DNA of 64,000 bases from Oxyruncus cristatus (lineage: Eukaryota; Chordata; Aves; Passeriformes; Cotingidae): contig VXAY01000767.1 in the NCBI GenBank assembly GCA_013399855.1, positions 2,350,023 through 2,414,022 on the forward strand. Reading direction: 5' to 3'. The notes beneath the pieces are model-generated. The model had not been told where the DNA came from. It did not search any database and saw nothing but the letters and a program-made list of their open reading frames with translations. Each line of letters begins with the position of its first letter. The stretch's first letter is position 1. The position numbers and the translations under genes are program-made. Positions 13,201 through 25,175 of the stretch are shown piece after piece.

Positions 13201-14636
13201 CCTTAAACCATTTGTAGTTTTCACCAAAACAGAAGAGAACACAATTAATGCGAGGTGACTATGGCTTGTGTCTATCAAAATGTACAGCTTTTGGGTGGAG
13301 GCAGGAGTTGTAGAGACATCTCACCATTACAACAAGCATTCTCATTCTACTGCTCAGTACCTCTGTGCTTTCTGAAGAGTTTTTCACTATATTGTCTGGA
13401 AAGCTGGAGCCCCTGCAGATGCTAGAGCTGCTGTATGTGCTGTCTGTTGCATTAGTCATGATCTTCTTGCAGTCACCTTGTGCCTCTCACCGATTGTCTT
13501 TCCCTGTCTAGCTCAGCTGTGAGAGCAGTCGACAGGCAGTTTGTGGGTGCCTTTCCCAACAAGGTGTCAATCTAACTCCTCCATGTCTCAGTCACTGCAG
13601 TGATTCAATATAAATGTTGTGAAGACACATCAATGTCTAAAGAGCTTTCTCTCCACAAAACGCTTTGATGCTTTTGAAATGTGCTTCCTCACTCTCAGGA
13701 GACTTTATTCAAGGTTAAGAAGTTTTAGGAAAAGCTTGTAGCCATTTGCTGTCTAGCTTGAAAGAAGCTGTTCTCTCATGGACTGGGACAGGCTTAATTA
13801 AAACTGCCTGTTAGATTTGAATGTTCAATTCTTAGCAGGATCAACCCCAGTAATTAATTGTTAAAAATAATGTGAGACACCACTTAGCCTCAGGATGATG
13901 ATTTTAGAGTTTCTTCAGTTATTCTGAAACCCTTTCTCAACATATCTTCTTTTCTTCCAGCTAAATGAAGTGTAAGGAGTGCTGATATTCCAGAGAACAG
14001 TTAGCTGTCCTAGGTTTCTTACCTACTGAATAGGTTCTGAGACAGGTCTCTGCAACCGTCCTGCAGCAAAAAACCCTTGCTGGATGACACCATGCAGGTG
14101 GGTTTTTTTGTTCTAAAAAAATGTGCATTCAGTTCCAAATCAGGCCGAGGTTCCCTGCCCTAACTACAAACCCTTTTATTACATGTAACTGCAAGGTTCC
14201 CTCCCTTCCTTAGGCTCATCAGGCTGTTCACTCACCAGTAAGACTGTTGGCTCAGTAGAAGGGACTAGTCCAGTACAGAAGTGTTGCAAAAACTGAGAAA
14301 TTTTTTGACCAGCAAACATCCATAGCAAAACTCGTAGATAATCTTAGCAGACTGCAACTTTCACCTAATACCTTTCCTCCAAAGAAGCTGTAAAGTAAAA
14401 GTGAACTGTGGTCAGCCCCCAGAAACACATTATAGAGCCAGGTGCCTCTTTTTGCGAGGCATATTAAATAACTGTGGAGCTGTCCAAGGCCTGCGGCAAA
14501 GATTGTTTCTCTGTGCTCCTTTGAGGCTGTGTGCAGCTCTTAAAGGCTGTAAGTGAGGTGCTGCACTAGAATGGATAGTCCAGTTTTAGAATTCCCTTGG
14601 TCCTGTGTCTCCAAGAGTGTTCTGGCTTCTGGAGAA
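7216..14636. other. Non-coding, no gene seen
   Basis: Seven kilobases without a defensible feature. Purine-rich DNA lies at about 7570-7700, and a TATATA-rich spot at about 11247-11268. A 156-codon open frame on the complement (12604-13074) overlaps open frames on both strands and has no known motif, so it is not called as a gene. Confidence 0.7.
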
Positions 14637-14656
14637 GGTGGGGATGTGTGCTGTTA

Positions 14657-14770
14657 CTTACAGTGAATTACTGGGGTCCTCTGAGCCTGATCTGGCTCAA
14701 CTCTAGTTACTCTTTCAGACAAGGTTTCAGAAACTACTTATTATTTAAAAAATCTGGTGTTTGAAATAAT
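14657..14770 (+). repeat. Local direct duplication, copy 1
   Basis: This copy begins CTTACAGTGAATTACTGGGG and ends near TCTGGTGTTTGAAATAAT. It pairs with 14926-15027, 269 bases downstream at the left end. The first 43 or so bases are almost identical, the middle has drifted (this copy has about a dozen extra bases), and the last 20 or so are again nearly identical. Weaker similarity extends about 20 bases upstream. It may be a simple segmental duplication or two copies of an unrecognised repeat. Confidence 0.85.
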
Positions 14771-14925
14771 TGTACTCTTCAAGTATGTGAAGTGCTGAGA
14801 TGCAGCAAAGGGCAGTATGGGCAAAACAAGCGAAAAAGATCTGTTAAGTACAGAGGTCTTTCTACTTAATTTTCTGGTAATCCACAGAATTGCAGGAACT
14901 AAAATGAGTGTGATATATGCAGTTC

Positions 14926-15027
14926 CTTACAGTGAATTACTGGGGTCCTCTGAGCATGATCTGGCTCGTCTCTAGTTACTCGTTTCGGAAAGTACTTGAT
15001 TTAGCTAATCTGGTGTTTGAAATAATC
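14926..15027 (+). repeat. Local direct duplication, copy 2
   Basis: Second copy of the segment at 14657-14770, in the same orientation. It shares the block CTTACAGTGAATTACTGGGG, the following CTCTGAG, CTCTAGTTACT and the terminal TCTGGTGTTTGAAATAAT. It stops directly before a T17 tract (15031-15047). Confidence 0.85.
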
Positions 15028-15030
15028 ACC

Positions 15031-15047
15031 TTTTTTTTTTTTTTTTT
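15031..15047 (+). repeat. T17 homopolymer
   Basis: Seventeen consecutive T directly after copy 2 of the local duplication. Confidence 0.95.
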
Positions 15048-15243
15048 CCTTACTGCCTTCACAGCCAATGCTGCTTCATCTGGCAGGGAAATCATCACGT
15101 AACTACAGACTTTACAGTTGGCTTTTCTGAGTATTTCAAACAAGATTCACAGAGTGCTGACACACAGGAGATCACACCCTGTTTAATATGTCTCTTTGCA
15201 CTTAGCAGCTGCCTTGTACTTCTGTTCCAGCACTTCTGCATCC

Positions 15244-15340
15244 TTTTTTTTTTTTTTTTTTTTTTTTATTGTTAAAGTCTTACNNNNNNNNNNNNNNNNN
15301 NNNNNNNNNNNNNNNNNNNNNNTTTTTTTTTTTTTTTTTT
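15244..15340 (+). repeat. T24 and T18 tracts flanking an assembly gap
   Basis: A T24 run (15244-15267) is followed by ATTGTTAAAGTCTTAC, the gap, a T18 run (15323-15340) and AATGTTAGAGGCTTTAC. The tails after the two T-runs are clearly similar. This is either a true tandem repeat or one locus represented twice because the assembler could not bridge the homopolymer. Confidence 0.8.
15284..15322. other. Assembly gap (39 N)
   Basis: Thirty-nine N characters, the only ambiguous bases in the window. The gap lies inside a poly-T region, a typical short-read or gap-filling failure. Confidence 1.
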
Positions 15341-15360
15341 AATGTTAGAGGCTTTACCCA

Positions 15361-16130
15361 ACAGTAAGAAGGGTACAAAATTTATGTGGCAGCACTGGTA
15401 ACTACAGTCCTAAAATGAGCAATTACACTTCAGAGGGAAACATGACCAGCTGGCCCAGCCATATGAGTCTGGCGATTCTTCATAAACTTGTTTTGACTGA
15501 TTTTGAAGGTGTCTCTGATGAAGTGCCAAAAATGAGCAGAGCCTTTGCTACAATGGGACTTTCATCACCTATTTATTTCTTCATTATGAAGCCACCAAAC
15601 TCAAACTAAGATGGTTGTTTTCACCTCTAACTGGGGACCTCAGATGAGTCATTTAATTGAGGTCTATCACTGCTGCCTTGGGTGACAATATGATGCCACT
15701 TCCCAGGTTGATTGGCCACTTGCTTCACAGTAAAAGCACCAGTAAGTAGTAGGTTTAGATAAGAGACTTATCTAACACTGCAGGTGCTATTTATGTCTTT
15801 TGCAGAGAGCCCTTCTTTGTTCTGGCATTGCTGTTTTGACACAATTTTATCCAAGCACTTCCTGTATGTGTGCATTAGCAGCAACAGAAGATGGAACACA
15901 TCAAACCTCTCTTGACAGAAAATGCCTTTAAAAATCTTTCCAGAGAGCGTTTACTTTACTCCAAATCCCTTCCCTGCAAGTGAGATGCTTGGGAAAGAAC
16001 CTCTTATTTTAATACATTCTTTTCTTCTGTGAAATGAATTTTTAAAACCCGAAACTCCTTGTTTGTCCCTTTTCTCTTGTGCACCTGCACAGCACTGGAT
16101 TTTCCTTCAAAGTAATATACTTGAGGGGTC
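15361..16130. other. Non-coding, no gene seen
   Basis: Unique-looking DNA between the gap and the CpG island. No exon, repeat or motif stood out. Confidence 0.7.
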
Positions 16131-16375
16131 AAGCCCGGCGGCACCTCTGCTGTGACTTGTTCCGTCGCTGCTCCCGGCCACACGGCGGCAGTCGGGAAAG
16201 GCAGGAGAGGGCCGGTGTTGCACAGGTACGGCAGGAATTCCAAACTCGGCTCCCGCCAGGTGTCAGCAGAGCCCCGCGAACGCCGCCGGCCCCGCCGTGC
16301 GGGAGCCGCGGGCACCGAGCGGCCGCCGGGGGCACGAACACGGCTCCTGTGTCTTCGGGCAGCTCGCTCTGGTGC
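16131..16375. promoter_or_regulatory. Small CpG island, candidate promoter or first exon
   Basis: By hand count about 30 CpG dinucleotides fall in 16136-16367, with G+C near 70 percent. That is roughly the CpG number expected without depletion, whereas CpG is scarce in the rest of the window. The core near 16275-16330 is almost pure G and C. Unmethylated islands of this kind usually mark promoters or first exons in vertebrates. Reading frames are open on both strands (16004-16432 on the complement, 142 codons; 16152-16502 on +), but high GC removes stop codons, so this is weak evidence of coding. Donor-like sequences exist on both strands. No protein family was recognised, and the gene and direction are unknown. 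Confidence 0.5.
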
Positions 16376-16447
16376 TGCAGGCGATGCAAAGGAATACAGA
16401 ATCGGTGCCACACTGAATAATGGCAGCGGCATAACTAATCGCGATCT

Positions 16448-16455
16448 TATAAAAG
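16448..16455 (+). promoter_or_regulatory. TATA-like box TATAAAAG
   Basis: TATAAAAG on the + strand about 80 bases after the end of the CpG island. If real it would place a start near 16475-16485, reading away from the island. Such octamers also occur by chance, so the support is its position next to the only island. Confidence 0.3.
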
Positions 16456-16502
16456 CATTTCTTCAAACACGTTTTGGTACTCCACAGCTCAGGTGTCAAT
16501 AA

Positions 16503-19500
16503 GCTGCATTTCTGGAGTGACTCTTACTTCAGAGCTGGTGTATGCCCACTGTAAATGAGCTCTCTAAAATTCCCTGGCATTCTTCCTCACAGTGTGAAAA
16601 ATGCTGCAGAGCCTTTAAAGTGCCTATTTTCATGTTTCCCTGCCTAGTTATTCCTAATGAAGGACATGAACTCATAATGCATATTGAGATAACATTAAGA
16701 TTTGTAGCCTAAAGCAGGAAAAAGTAGAATGCCACATCCTTGGCCTTTGCTGATAACTTGGTTGGTTGTAAAGGGAAGGTCAAAATTCATATGCTTTACA
16801 ACGAATTTCTAGCAGCTGTCAGCTGCTTCCCAAAACCTCGTGACACTCCACTTGCACGTGATTTTTATACTTAACTTCTACATTAAAGAATTTATGAGAG
16901 TTTTTAATCTCCCTCTGTTAACCATGGGTGAAGATATGCTGTGTCACAGTCCTTTAATCCTTATATATCAGTCCATGTTTTTCAAAAGTTGTGTAAGTAG
17001 TTATGTATTAGCCTAAATGTCCTTCTTTCCTTTCTCTGATCTGATTAGAACTATTTTGAAACTAAGAAATGCTTTGTTTTAAAAGGTGTTCTAACATACA
17101 CCTTGATCACACGTTTATAGATCATTTTAAAGTACACTGTTTGGTTTTTTTTAAAAGAAAGCAGTAATGACACTATGTAAATACAATCAAAACTGTTGAA
17201 ACTTTTTAGAAGTTGCTTGGGTGTCTGCAGAGCTGTCTTATTAGAAGGCAACGATGATGAATCACCACTGTCCTGCATACCTACTTTTGTGACATAGTAC
17301 TTTTCATTTGCAGATCTCAAAATACTTTCTTTTCTGTGACTCAAGCACTTTCATGATCCTTCTCTTTTATGGTCAGTTCTGTCAGATGAGTGACTTCATT
17401 AACAAATGACTGGCAGAGCTAGTAGGAAATCTCTCTGGTGATACTCTAGAATTTGGGAAGATCAATTTATCTCTTTTGAAATGAAAGTGCATCTTACCAT
17501 CGTCCTTCATGGATATTTCTTCTTTGAAAGTCATCATGCATAATAAATCAATTTCTTTTCAGTTTTTCCCTTACTTTAATTAGAGCAATGGGGAAGTTCT
17601 TGGGTATTACAAAGTATTACCCTTCTTTTCCTGCTTGCCCAGGTGTCTCCAGACGTATGTTGCAGTGTGGTACACAGCTGTGTGGCTGTACATGGGAAGT
17701 GGTTCAAAGAGCTCCTCTGTGATTACCGCAGGTGAAAACAGGCCCCTGGGGAACATGTGGAGCAGATGATGTGCTGCCCCTGTCCAAGTGCTCCTGCTCT
17801 CCCTGCAGAGCTTGTTTTCTGTGGGGAACATGTCAGGGTTGTTTTGATATTGAGATTTTGTATTAAATTAGGGCAAAAATTGGTTATGATCCTTTTCATG
17901 TGAGCAACAGGAACAGGACTGTAGTCTCCCATTCCCTTGTCCACCTTCCATATCTCTTCCCCTTCAATCGCTCACTAAGCACAATCTCATTTGCCTTTTG
18001 TACATGTGTTTCAGTATTTTTTGCATAAGAGATTTGCTCATCAGTATTTGAATTCAAACAGGGAGTCAGTATTTCAGCTGATCATTCTATTGATCTTCTC
18101 CAAAAGATACTTTACCAGTTAAAATGCATTGAATTTAATTGAAGTGACAGAAGATTCAGAAACAAGATGTAATGAGGCCTCAGCCTTTTTTCTTTTAGCC
18201 TTTCTTTGCTAAAATCCTAATATCTTGGGCATAAGTGAGAGGAAGCAAGATGGATAGGAAAAGGCCAATGTGAAAGAATTAATTTCCCTCACGTAGTGTG
18301 TGTGGACCATCTTGACATCTTGTTGTGTACATTTAGAGGATGGAGTACTCAAATAAGCTGAGCTTTTCCCTCTTCACATTGATCCAGTAAGGTTAAACAT
18401 AACCTATCACCTGGCCAAAAGCTCATTACTGTGTTAAGTAAGTCAGCTGCACAAGCAGTTCTCCTGCTGAACTTGCTGATCCTATGAAGTCATAAATTAT
18501 TTCAAATCTCTTTTTGTTGTTGTTGTTGTTTTAGCCAGAAAAATAAGGATGCATACATCACTTCTGCAGGATCATATGTTTCTTGGGGTCCACACAAATC
18601 AGTTCATAAATGAAGGAGTGGATGGCCTTTACTTCCTTGCTGAATCAGTAGCACTAACTGTTTTTGTCCAAGGAGGAGGACAGGAACAACAAATACTACT
18701 CTAAGAGCACAGAAAGCAGGGGAAATCTTAGTTGTGATACTGTGAGGTGGGAACGACAAGGGAACAAATTAACTGCCCCCAAACCAAACCCTGCCCAGCT
18801 TGTGTGTGGCTCTGACTACATCTGTCATTTGTTGTATCTGGCCTGGGGCAGCTCTCAGGGGAAGGGTGGCCAGAACAAGCAGGGACCTGTATGACCAGGC
18901 ACATCTGGCATCGCAGTAGGCACCTGGCAGGAGACAGACTCCAGCACAGTTCAGCTTTTCTCGCAGCTCTATAGGGAGCAGTCTGGCTCTGAAGACAGGC
19001 AGGCCCACAGCTGCTCTTCAGTCTGCCTTGTGCAGTCAGCCTGAGATCTGTTCCCGTTGTGCTTCCAGATCTACATGCATCCCATCTTCGGGACTGCTGG
19101 TGAGCGGAGTAACTTGAAAGCAATGGGGAGTCAGCACTTTGTCTAAGAATAAAAGGTCCTATAACTGACTTTTAAAGGGCTTCCCAGTGTGTCTCTCCTA
19201 TAATGTCTGATGATAGTCAGTTTTCACAGGGTTTTGAGATAGATAATCATACTGCTCGGAGACAAACTGTTCTCATTACTTCTGCAGGGAATAATATACA
19301 TGTGAGCTACCTTTCCTCCAAGAAGTTTCAGTGGAAAACTGCATAGATGATTGACAAACTTGTGCCAATGGAAATTTCTGAGACCTTGCCAGGTATTCTG
19401 TAGGGCAATGGCATTATACAGTCTTGTGGCTTCATGTGGTGCTTGCTAAAATTGAAACCTGACTATTCATTTTAAATTATATGGTATTCTCAGGCAAATG

Positions 19501-20714
19501 CTTGCCCTAAGCAAAATTGCAGCTAGGGGTCTCTGTATACTTGTAGGAGGCAGAAAAATGGCAGGTGAAAATGTGCATCAGAGCTTATTTACCACTCTCA
19601 GAACTTTGTCTTACAGTATACTGGAAGGATTTTCAGATTCCAGATAGGTAAAATACAGACTTCCTGTTTCTATGGTACAGACGCTTAGGCTCACTCCTAT
19701 ATAACACCATTCCTTTGTGTAGTGCTGCATTATGTGCTGCATCTACCAGCACATAGATGATTGTTGCAGGCATGTTCTTCCTTTGCTTCTCTGGGATTTA
19801 AGGTGCTCCTTCATGGGTTACCTGGCAAGAAAGGTCAGGGTATGACTGGGTAGCTGAGTCTGTGAGATGCCAACAAGAGCTGCCACTCTCTGTAACTTTG
19901 TGTAGGAGTGTTTTACCAGGAAGAGTCATTTAATGTGAGGCAAAGAGCTCAGTTTAGCCCTCTGTTAGTGGTGTAAGCTCTTTCTTTTTGCAGGTCTCCA
20001 TATACTTCCTGCTGCAGAGGTCTTACACACATTACAGCTGCCCTGTATCCATCTTTGACCAGAGGTAGTGACACTTTCTCTCAGGAAAAGAAATTGCCTT
20101 CAGGACAGAAGTTTGGCTGATCCAAGTTACTAATTTGGACCCTTTTTAACAGTGATACACAGTGTAAAAAATCAGGATGCACTTGTGTAAGAATGAGGAA
20201 CCCAGCACTGGAGCCATTTGAATGGATCCCTGGCACAGCCAGGAACAGAATCTCAGTTTCTTAATCCAGAGTGCAGTGGAGGTTTGAGAGGCAGTTTCCC
20301 CATAGAGGCAGTCTGTTCCATAATAGCTTCTGTGTTTTACAGAATAAAATTAAAATGAATTGTTAAAAAGTGCCTGCAGTAGAGAATGTGATAAGTACCC
20401 ACAAGTGAACAGAGAAGCTGTGTAAATCTCCTGGATTGGTTTAGCCTGCAGTGGCTGACATGTTTTAGATCAAAGAAAAGAATACAGAAGTAGGAACATG
20501 AGACCTCTCCAAATGTAGCTGCTCCAGGTTTCTCATTTTGCAGGAGAACCGACTCACAATGCAAGAAAGTGTTTTTTCCTTTCATTCTTTCTGTACTTTT
20601 GGGTCTGAAGATAGTTGGTCTCTCTCTGAAGAGTGTACTTTGTAGGTTCATGATGAGCTGCAGGTGGTTTGTGGAATCAGGATGACAATATATCATTCAT
20701 TATGACACCTTTTG
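16503..20714. other. Non-coding, no gene seen
   Basis: No exon or transposon recognised. A (TTG)n run sits at 18514-18530. The slightly more GC-rich part at about 18770-19110 has open frames on the complement without any known motif. Confidence 0.7.
18514..18530 (+). repeat. (TTG)n microsatellite
   Basis: Five TTG units plus TT, preceded by further T. Confidence 0.9.
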
Positions 20715-20790
20715 CTGACTAAGAGTGTCTTTTAAAAATTAATTGGTTGATTAATGCGCATTTTTATTAATATTATTAATTCTCAGCCTA
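20715..20790. promoter_or_regulatory. Homeodomain-site-like cluster
   Basis: Within about 55 bases the sequence reads AATTAATTGG, TTGATTAATG and ATTAATATTATTAATTC, giving at least five ATTA/TAAT cores, with an embedded GCGC. It resembles a homeodomain-responsive element. Chance in AT-rich DNA is the alternative. Confidence 0.25.
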
Positions 20791-23700
20791 CTTTGTATAT
20801 GGAACTGACCAAGAAGAAACTTGCTCCAAAAAGCATTAAAAATTCCTAAGTAGCATGAAGTGAAGTAGCAGCCATCTCTCTACTGTGTGCAATCAGGGCA
20901 AAAGAACCTTAAAACCGTGGGAACTTCAAATTCTAAAATTAACAGCAGAGTTTTTATGGAACAGAGTATGTGAGGAATAAATGGTTTATGTGTAATATAT
21001 ACTCTAGCTCATAATACCTACAGGAGAAGCCATGCCTTTTACTGATGCAGCATGCATATGGGAAAGTGGTGAAATGGTAAGAGGGGACCAGCCCATCACA
21101 ACGGGCCACCTCTTGCAAAGTGCTTGTACTCTCCCTTCTCACAGAAGTCCATGGGAGTTGAAGGCATGCTGCACTTTGCAGTAGGCACTTAGCACATCTA
21201 ATCTAATCCATTTTTAATGTGACTTTCACTTTGAAGCATAGTGCTGTATATGAAAACCAGGTACAGCAGCGTGATGTAATTGCTAATGTTTCTAGATGCA
21301 GCGAGGTCAGAAAGTAAAAAGTCCTTTACTCTAGACTGACAGCTCCTTAAGTTAGCAAGATAGACAGCATGTTGTTGTAATTCAAAATATTCCCGTTTCC
21401 AGTTTGCAATAGCAGGGTATCTTCGCTGCCAGCAGAGAGTAGGCTTGACCCTTCTTACATAGGTATCAAAGATACTTTTGTTCTCGAATTTTCTGAGGCC
21501 ATTTTGAGCCTTGCCTCTGATTTTTCTAAAAGATGAATTTTAAGGGCATGTATTTATAGGGGGACATTGTGACTGTACAGTTGGACTTCTTTATTCACAC
21601 ATCAAAGTGCATTTACAGCTTATGGAACTGTATTTCATCCGTAGTCCAAGTCTGCTCCCTCTGCACAGTTGGGAAATGTCACGTACAAGTGTTCTGGGTG
21701 TCCTGAGTCATATTCTACTGTCTGTGTAGGGTATGAGGAAGTAAGAATAACAAATGCAGCCAAAGATGGACTTGCCACCGTGATTCAGTCCTGCTACTTA
21801 CTAGTTAAAAGATGCAAATGTTGCACGTGTGTGCAGTGATATGTTAGAAGTTTGAATCTCTTTGGTGTCTAGCTGACACAGTTTGTCCTGCAGAGTTCCC
21901 TGTCCAAACACAGTTTGCTTTTCCAGTTCATTGCTTCATGATGCTTTGAAGAAAACTGAAAAGAGAAGTCTAGGTAATTATGGAAGGTCTCGTCCTTACT
22001 TAGTTGTTCATAACTCTTTGAATAAGCTGCTTCTTCCAGCCTTCTTTACTGGTTGGAAAAATATTTGGGCTTGCCCTGCATTAACTACAGCAATTGTGAT
22101 CGTTCCTTGATTTGCAGGCTGGTCCCATAGAAACAAAAAGGGCTCATTTTCCTTTTCCACATCAAAGCACACTAAGCTTCTTGTCTGTGCCTCATCAAAG
22201 GAATGATTCCAACACATGTATTTCTCAGAAAATGACAGGAGAAACTAGGAAACAAAGTTGAAATGAAACATTAATTTAAAAGAACACAAGCATCCTAATT
22301 GGAGCTTTACTTTAACAGATTTCCCCAAGTCTGAAAAATGATGGCTAGGAGCATAATCAGACTTTCGGCTCGACCATCTCTGAATTGTTCATAATAACTC
22401 TCAAATCGGTTCACTGCAATTTTAAAATGAATTTAGAAGCCATCATCTGTGTGGGTAATCTAAGGGGCCACATCTTGATCCTTTGCTCAAGAAAGATGTA
22501 TTCATTAAAACTGCTAAAAACAACAGAGAACAGAAAGCATGTCAAGGTCACTGTGATATTCTTATTCTGAAATTACTGCCATAGTCTGTACAGCAGCATA
22601 TATAAAAATCCTATCTGGGCCAGCTAAGTTCCCCTGATTCAGCTAATGTTACACAAGGGATGAAGTGGCTTAGAGTATCACTGCTTTCTGTGAGAAACCA
22701 AATACAGTGGGGCTCCAAACCAAGTTCAGCTCATACAGTCAGATAACTGCTGCAAAATGAACATCCCGAATTCTTATCACTCAGGGTTCACAGTGGGTAT
22801 AAAGACTACTGCTTGCATCTGAGAAGTATGGGCTGTCACAGTGCAGTCAGCAAAGAGAAGCTGCCTCTGTGTCCTTTATAAAGAAAATAATTGTCTCATT
22901 AATATTAACACAAAGTACCCAGCCACATTCGTCAGGTTAGATTCAGGAACGTCTTGTGAATGAATATATTGCAGCTTACATGTGCAAAGACATCCAGTAC
23001 TAATTCTTTCAGAATAGCCCAATGATGGATTTTGGATGGTTTATAAGCAAGAGATTAGAAAAGCCACATGTCAAGAGTGACAAGGAGACAGACACACAAA
23101 CAGGACATCTGGGATGGAGAAGCATTTATTAATAAAAAGAGACATCCATACAGTGCTGACTGCTAGGAAGTGATGCACACCCATGGAGTGGGCGTGAGTT
23201 TCCCATGGAATTAAATTAAGTTCCATTTAATCCTGTTTATTATTTAATTAAAAGGCAGGGTAGTGGGAGATCTCCATCTCCTCTGTTGGAGCCCTTAATG
23301 TTTTAGTGCTCAGCTTTGTGTCTTGAGGTGGAAAGCAGCTGCCCAACCAGTGCCCTGGATTTCAGGGCACAGTGACACCACTTTGTGTTCACTGAAAGGG
23401 TGTATATTGTTGCATCTTGTTCCTTCATGACTAACACTCAGGAGGAGAGAAAAAGGAAGGCAAAGGACTTCTCTATAAGATGGACAGTCAGTGTAATCAG
23501 AAATGGTTTTTGTACTGCTGCTTTCGACAATATCTGCTCTCACTTTCCTTTTCTAGATTTGGACTATGCCTTGGTCCAGATTTATTGCCAGCTCTAGATC
23601 TGAAATGATGGCTGCAGCAAGGCTTAAATTTAGCTCTTAATGACAAAAGAAACTACGAGAGAAATAGGGAAACTTGACCTGGGCCTCTGAAGATAGAAAA

Positions 23701-24829
23701 TTGGTGATGGATGTGGCATGACAACAATGGTTTACAGAGCATTGTAAGCCAGGATGCTAACTCTGAGACTTTATCTGCTTCCATTTGAATTTCTGTATTT
23801 CCTTAAGGAAAATGCAATAAAATGTCTGTGTTCTTTGGTAAGGCTTCTGATTAATTTCAGGATCTACAGTTTCATATGAAGCAGTCAAGGAATCTTCCTA
23901 CAAACTTTCCACTACTGCTATGAGTACTTTAGGAAGGCTTTGCATTTGTTTTTCAAGTCTTTGAGTTTAGAAAGTTAGCAACAGGATTAGCATGTTGTAC
24001 TTCAGTGTGATGAGCGGGCTCTGTGAGCATGAGACAGCTTTGGATACACGTAAGTACAACAATTCTGGCAGAATGGGATTCTTGCTGCTGACTGGTGTTT
24101 TTAGGTACAACTGGAATGCAAATACTAATTTGCCTGTTCCTGCAATAGGCAATGAGATTTGTAGCCAGACAGCTGGGTATGCTGTTCCCGCTCAATCACA
24201 TTGCAGTGATGCTGTCGTGCTGCTTTCTCAACACCTGATATAGGGGCCTGCCTGAAAGCAAACTCTTACAAAGATTAAGCCAGACTAGACTGAGATGATG
24301 CGAGACACCAGGACAATGGAGTGAAAGGGATATCTCTTTCCAAGGAAATCCTCTTGGGTAGTGAGCTTAGCAGCTTAAGAGGTATTTTCTGTTTGGGAGT
24401 GATAGCAATTGTAGATTCCTAAGGCAGGAGAGGCAACTAGTATAATCAGTTTGAATTTTTTTTTTTTTTTCAGTGTGGATCATGTGATAACTGCCTGTGT
24501 TTTGTTTGACCTGAGGACTGAAGATATTCTGAGCGATCACTTTTTGTGTGGTACATCTCTTTGCTTCCTCTACTGCACTAGCTGTCTGTTTCCAAACAGG
24601 ATGGAAAATGATGACTAATCAGTAGAGCTAAGGCTACCTTACAGGCTGTTTCTCCTTTTATTCACCCTCTTGAAAGAACAGCTGGGACTCTCCTTCCAAC
24701 ACTGCTTTGATTTTTAGCTCGGGAGGAAGGGGAGTAGGATGTTTTCTGTGAAACCCCCTGTTGGTCTGACAAAGAAACACCCAAGTTTTTTGACCTCATT
24801 GGCAAGTCTTTTCTGTTTATTCATGAATT
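20791..24829. other. Non-coding, no gene seen
   Basis: No gene or repeat family recognised. Notable only are an imperfect AT-rich palindromic patch (ATGGAA, spacer TTAAATTAAG, TTCCAT) near 23206-23227 with further ATTTAATTAA nearby, and a T15 run at 24456-24470. Confidence 0.7.
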
Positions 24830-25175
24830 TTACTGTGGTCAGGACATGGGAAAGATTTTGGCTTTACATGTTTGCACTGGAAAATGCTTCTCCTTTTGTC
24901 CATTCAAATGGAGAGAAGGTTTTTGTTCTCCTCCTTGTACTGCGAGTATAAGAGGAAACTGCCTGTATTGCCATTGCTGTTTTTACATTGCCATGGGAAC
25001 AGATTTGAAGTGCTGCATCCATTAAGTCACCTAATTGAAAAATGGCACAGTTTACCCACTCAAACTGCACTTTTGCCACTGCTCTGTGTACTCTGGCCTG
25101 TTGCAATGCGGTTTTTGGGCTTGGTCCCAGAAGCAGCACAGCTGCATTAACTGCAGTTGGGTACGATGGTTTGGG
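24830..25175. promoter_or_regulatory. Candidate regulatory element with an X-box-like site
   Basis: The sequence TTGCCATGGGAAC at 24988-25000 differs at one base over these 13 positions from the RFX consensus form GTTGCCATGGCAAC, plus the missing leading G. The surroundings are non-repetitive and complex. Open frames on both strands (for example complement 24864-25202) have no recognised domain. Confidence 0.25.

Noticed and set aside
16004..16432. 142-codon complement frame through the CpG island
   Set aside because: Arg/Ala/Pro-rich translation is what a GC-rich island gives in any frame. It is kept only as a possible non-coding or first exon.
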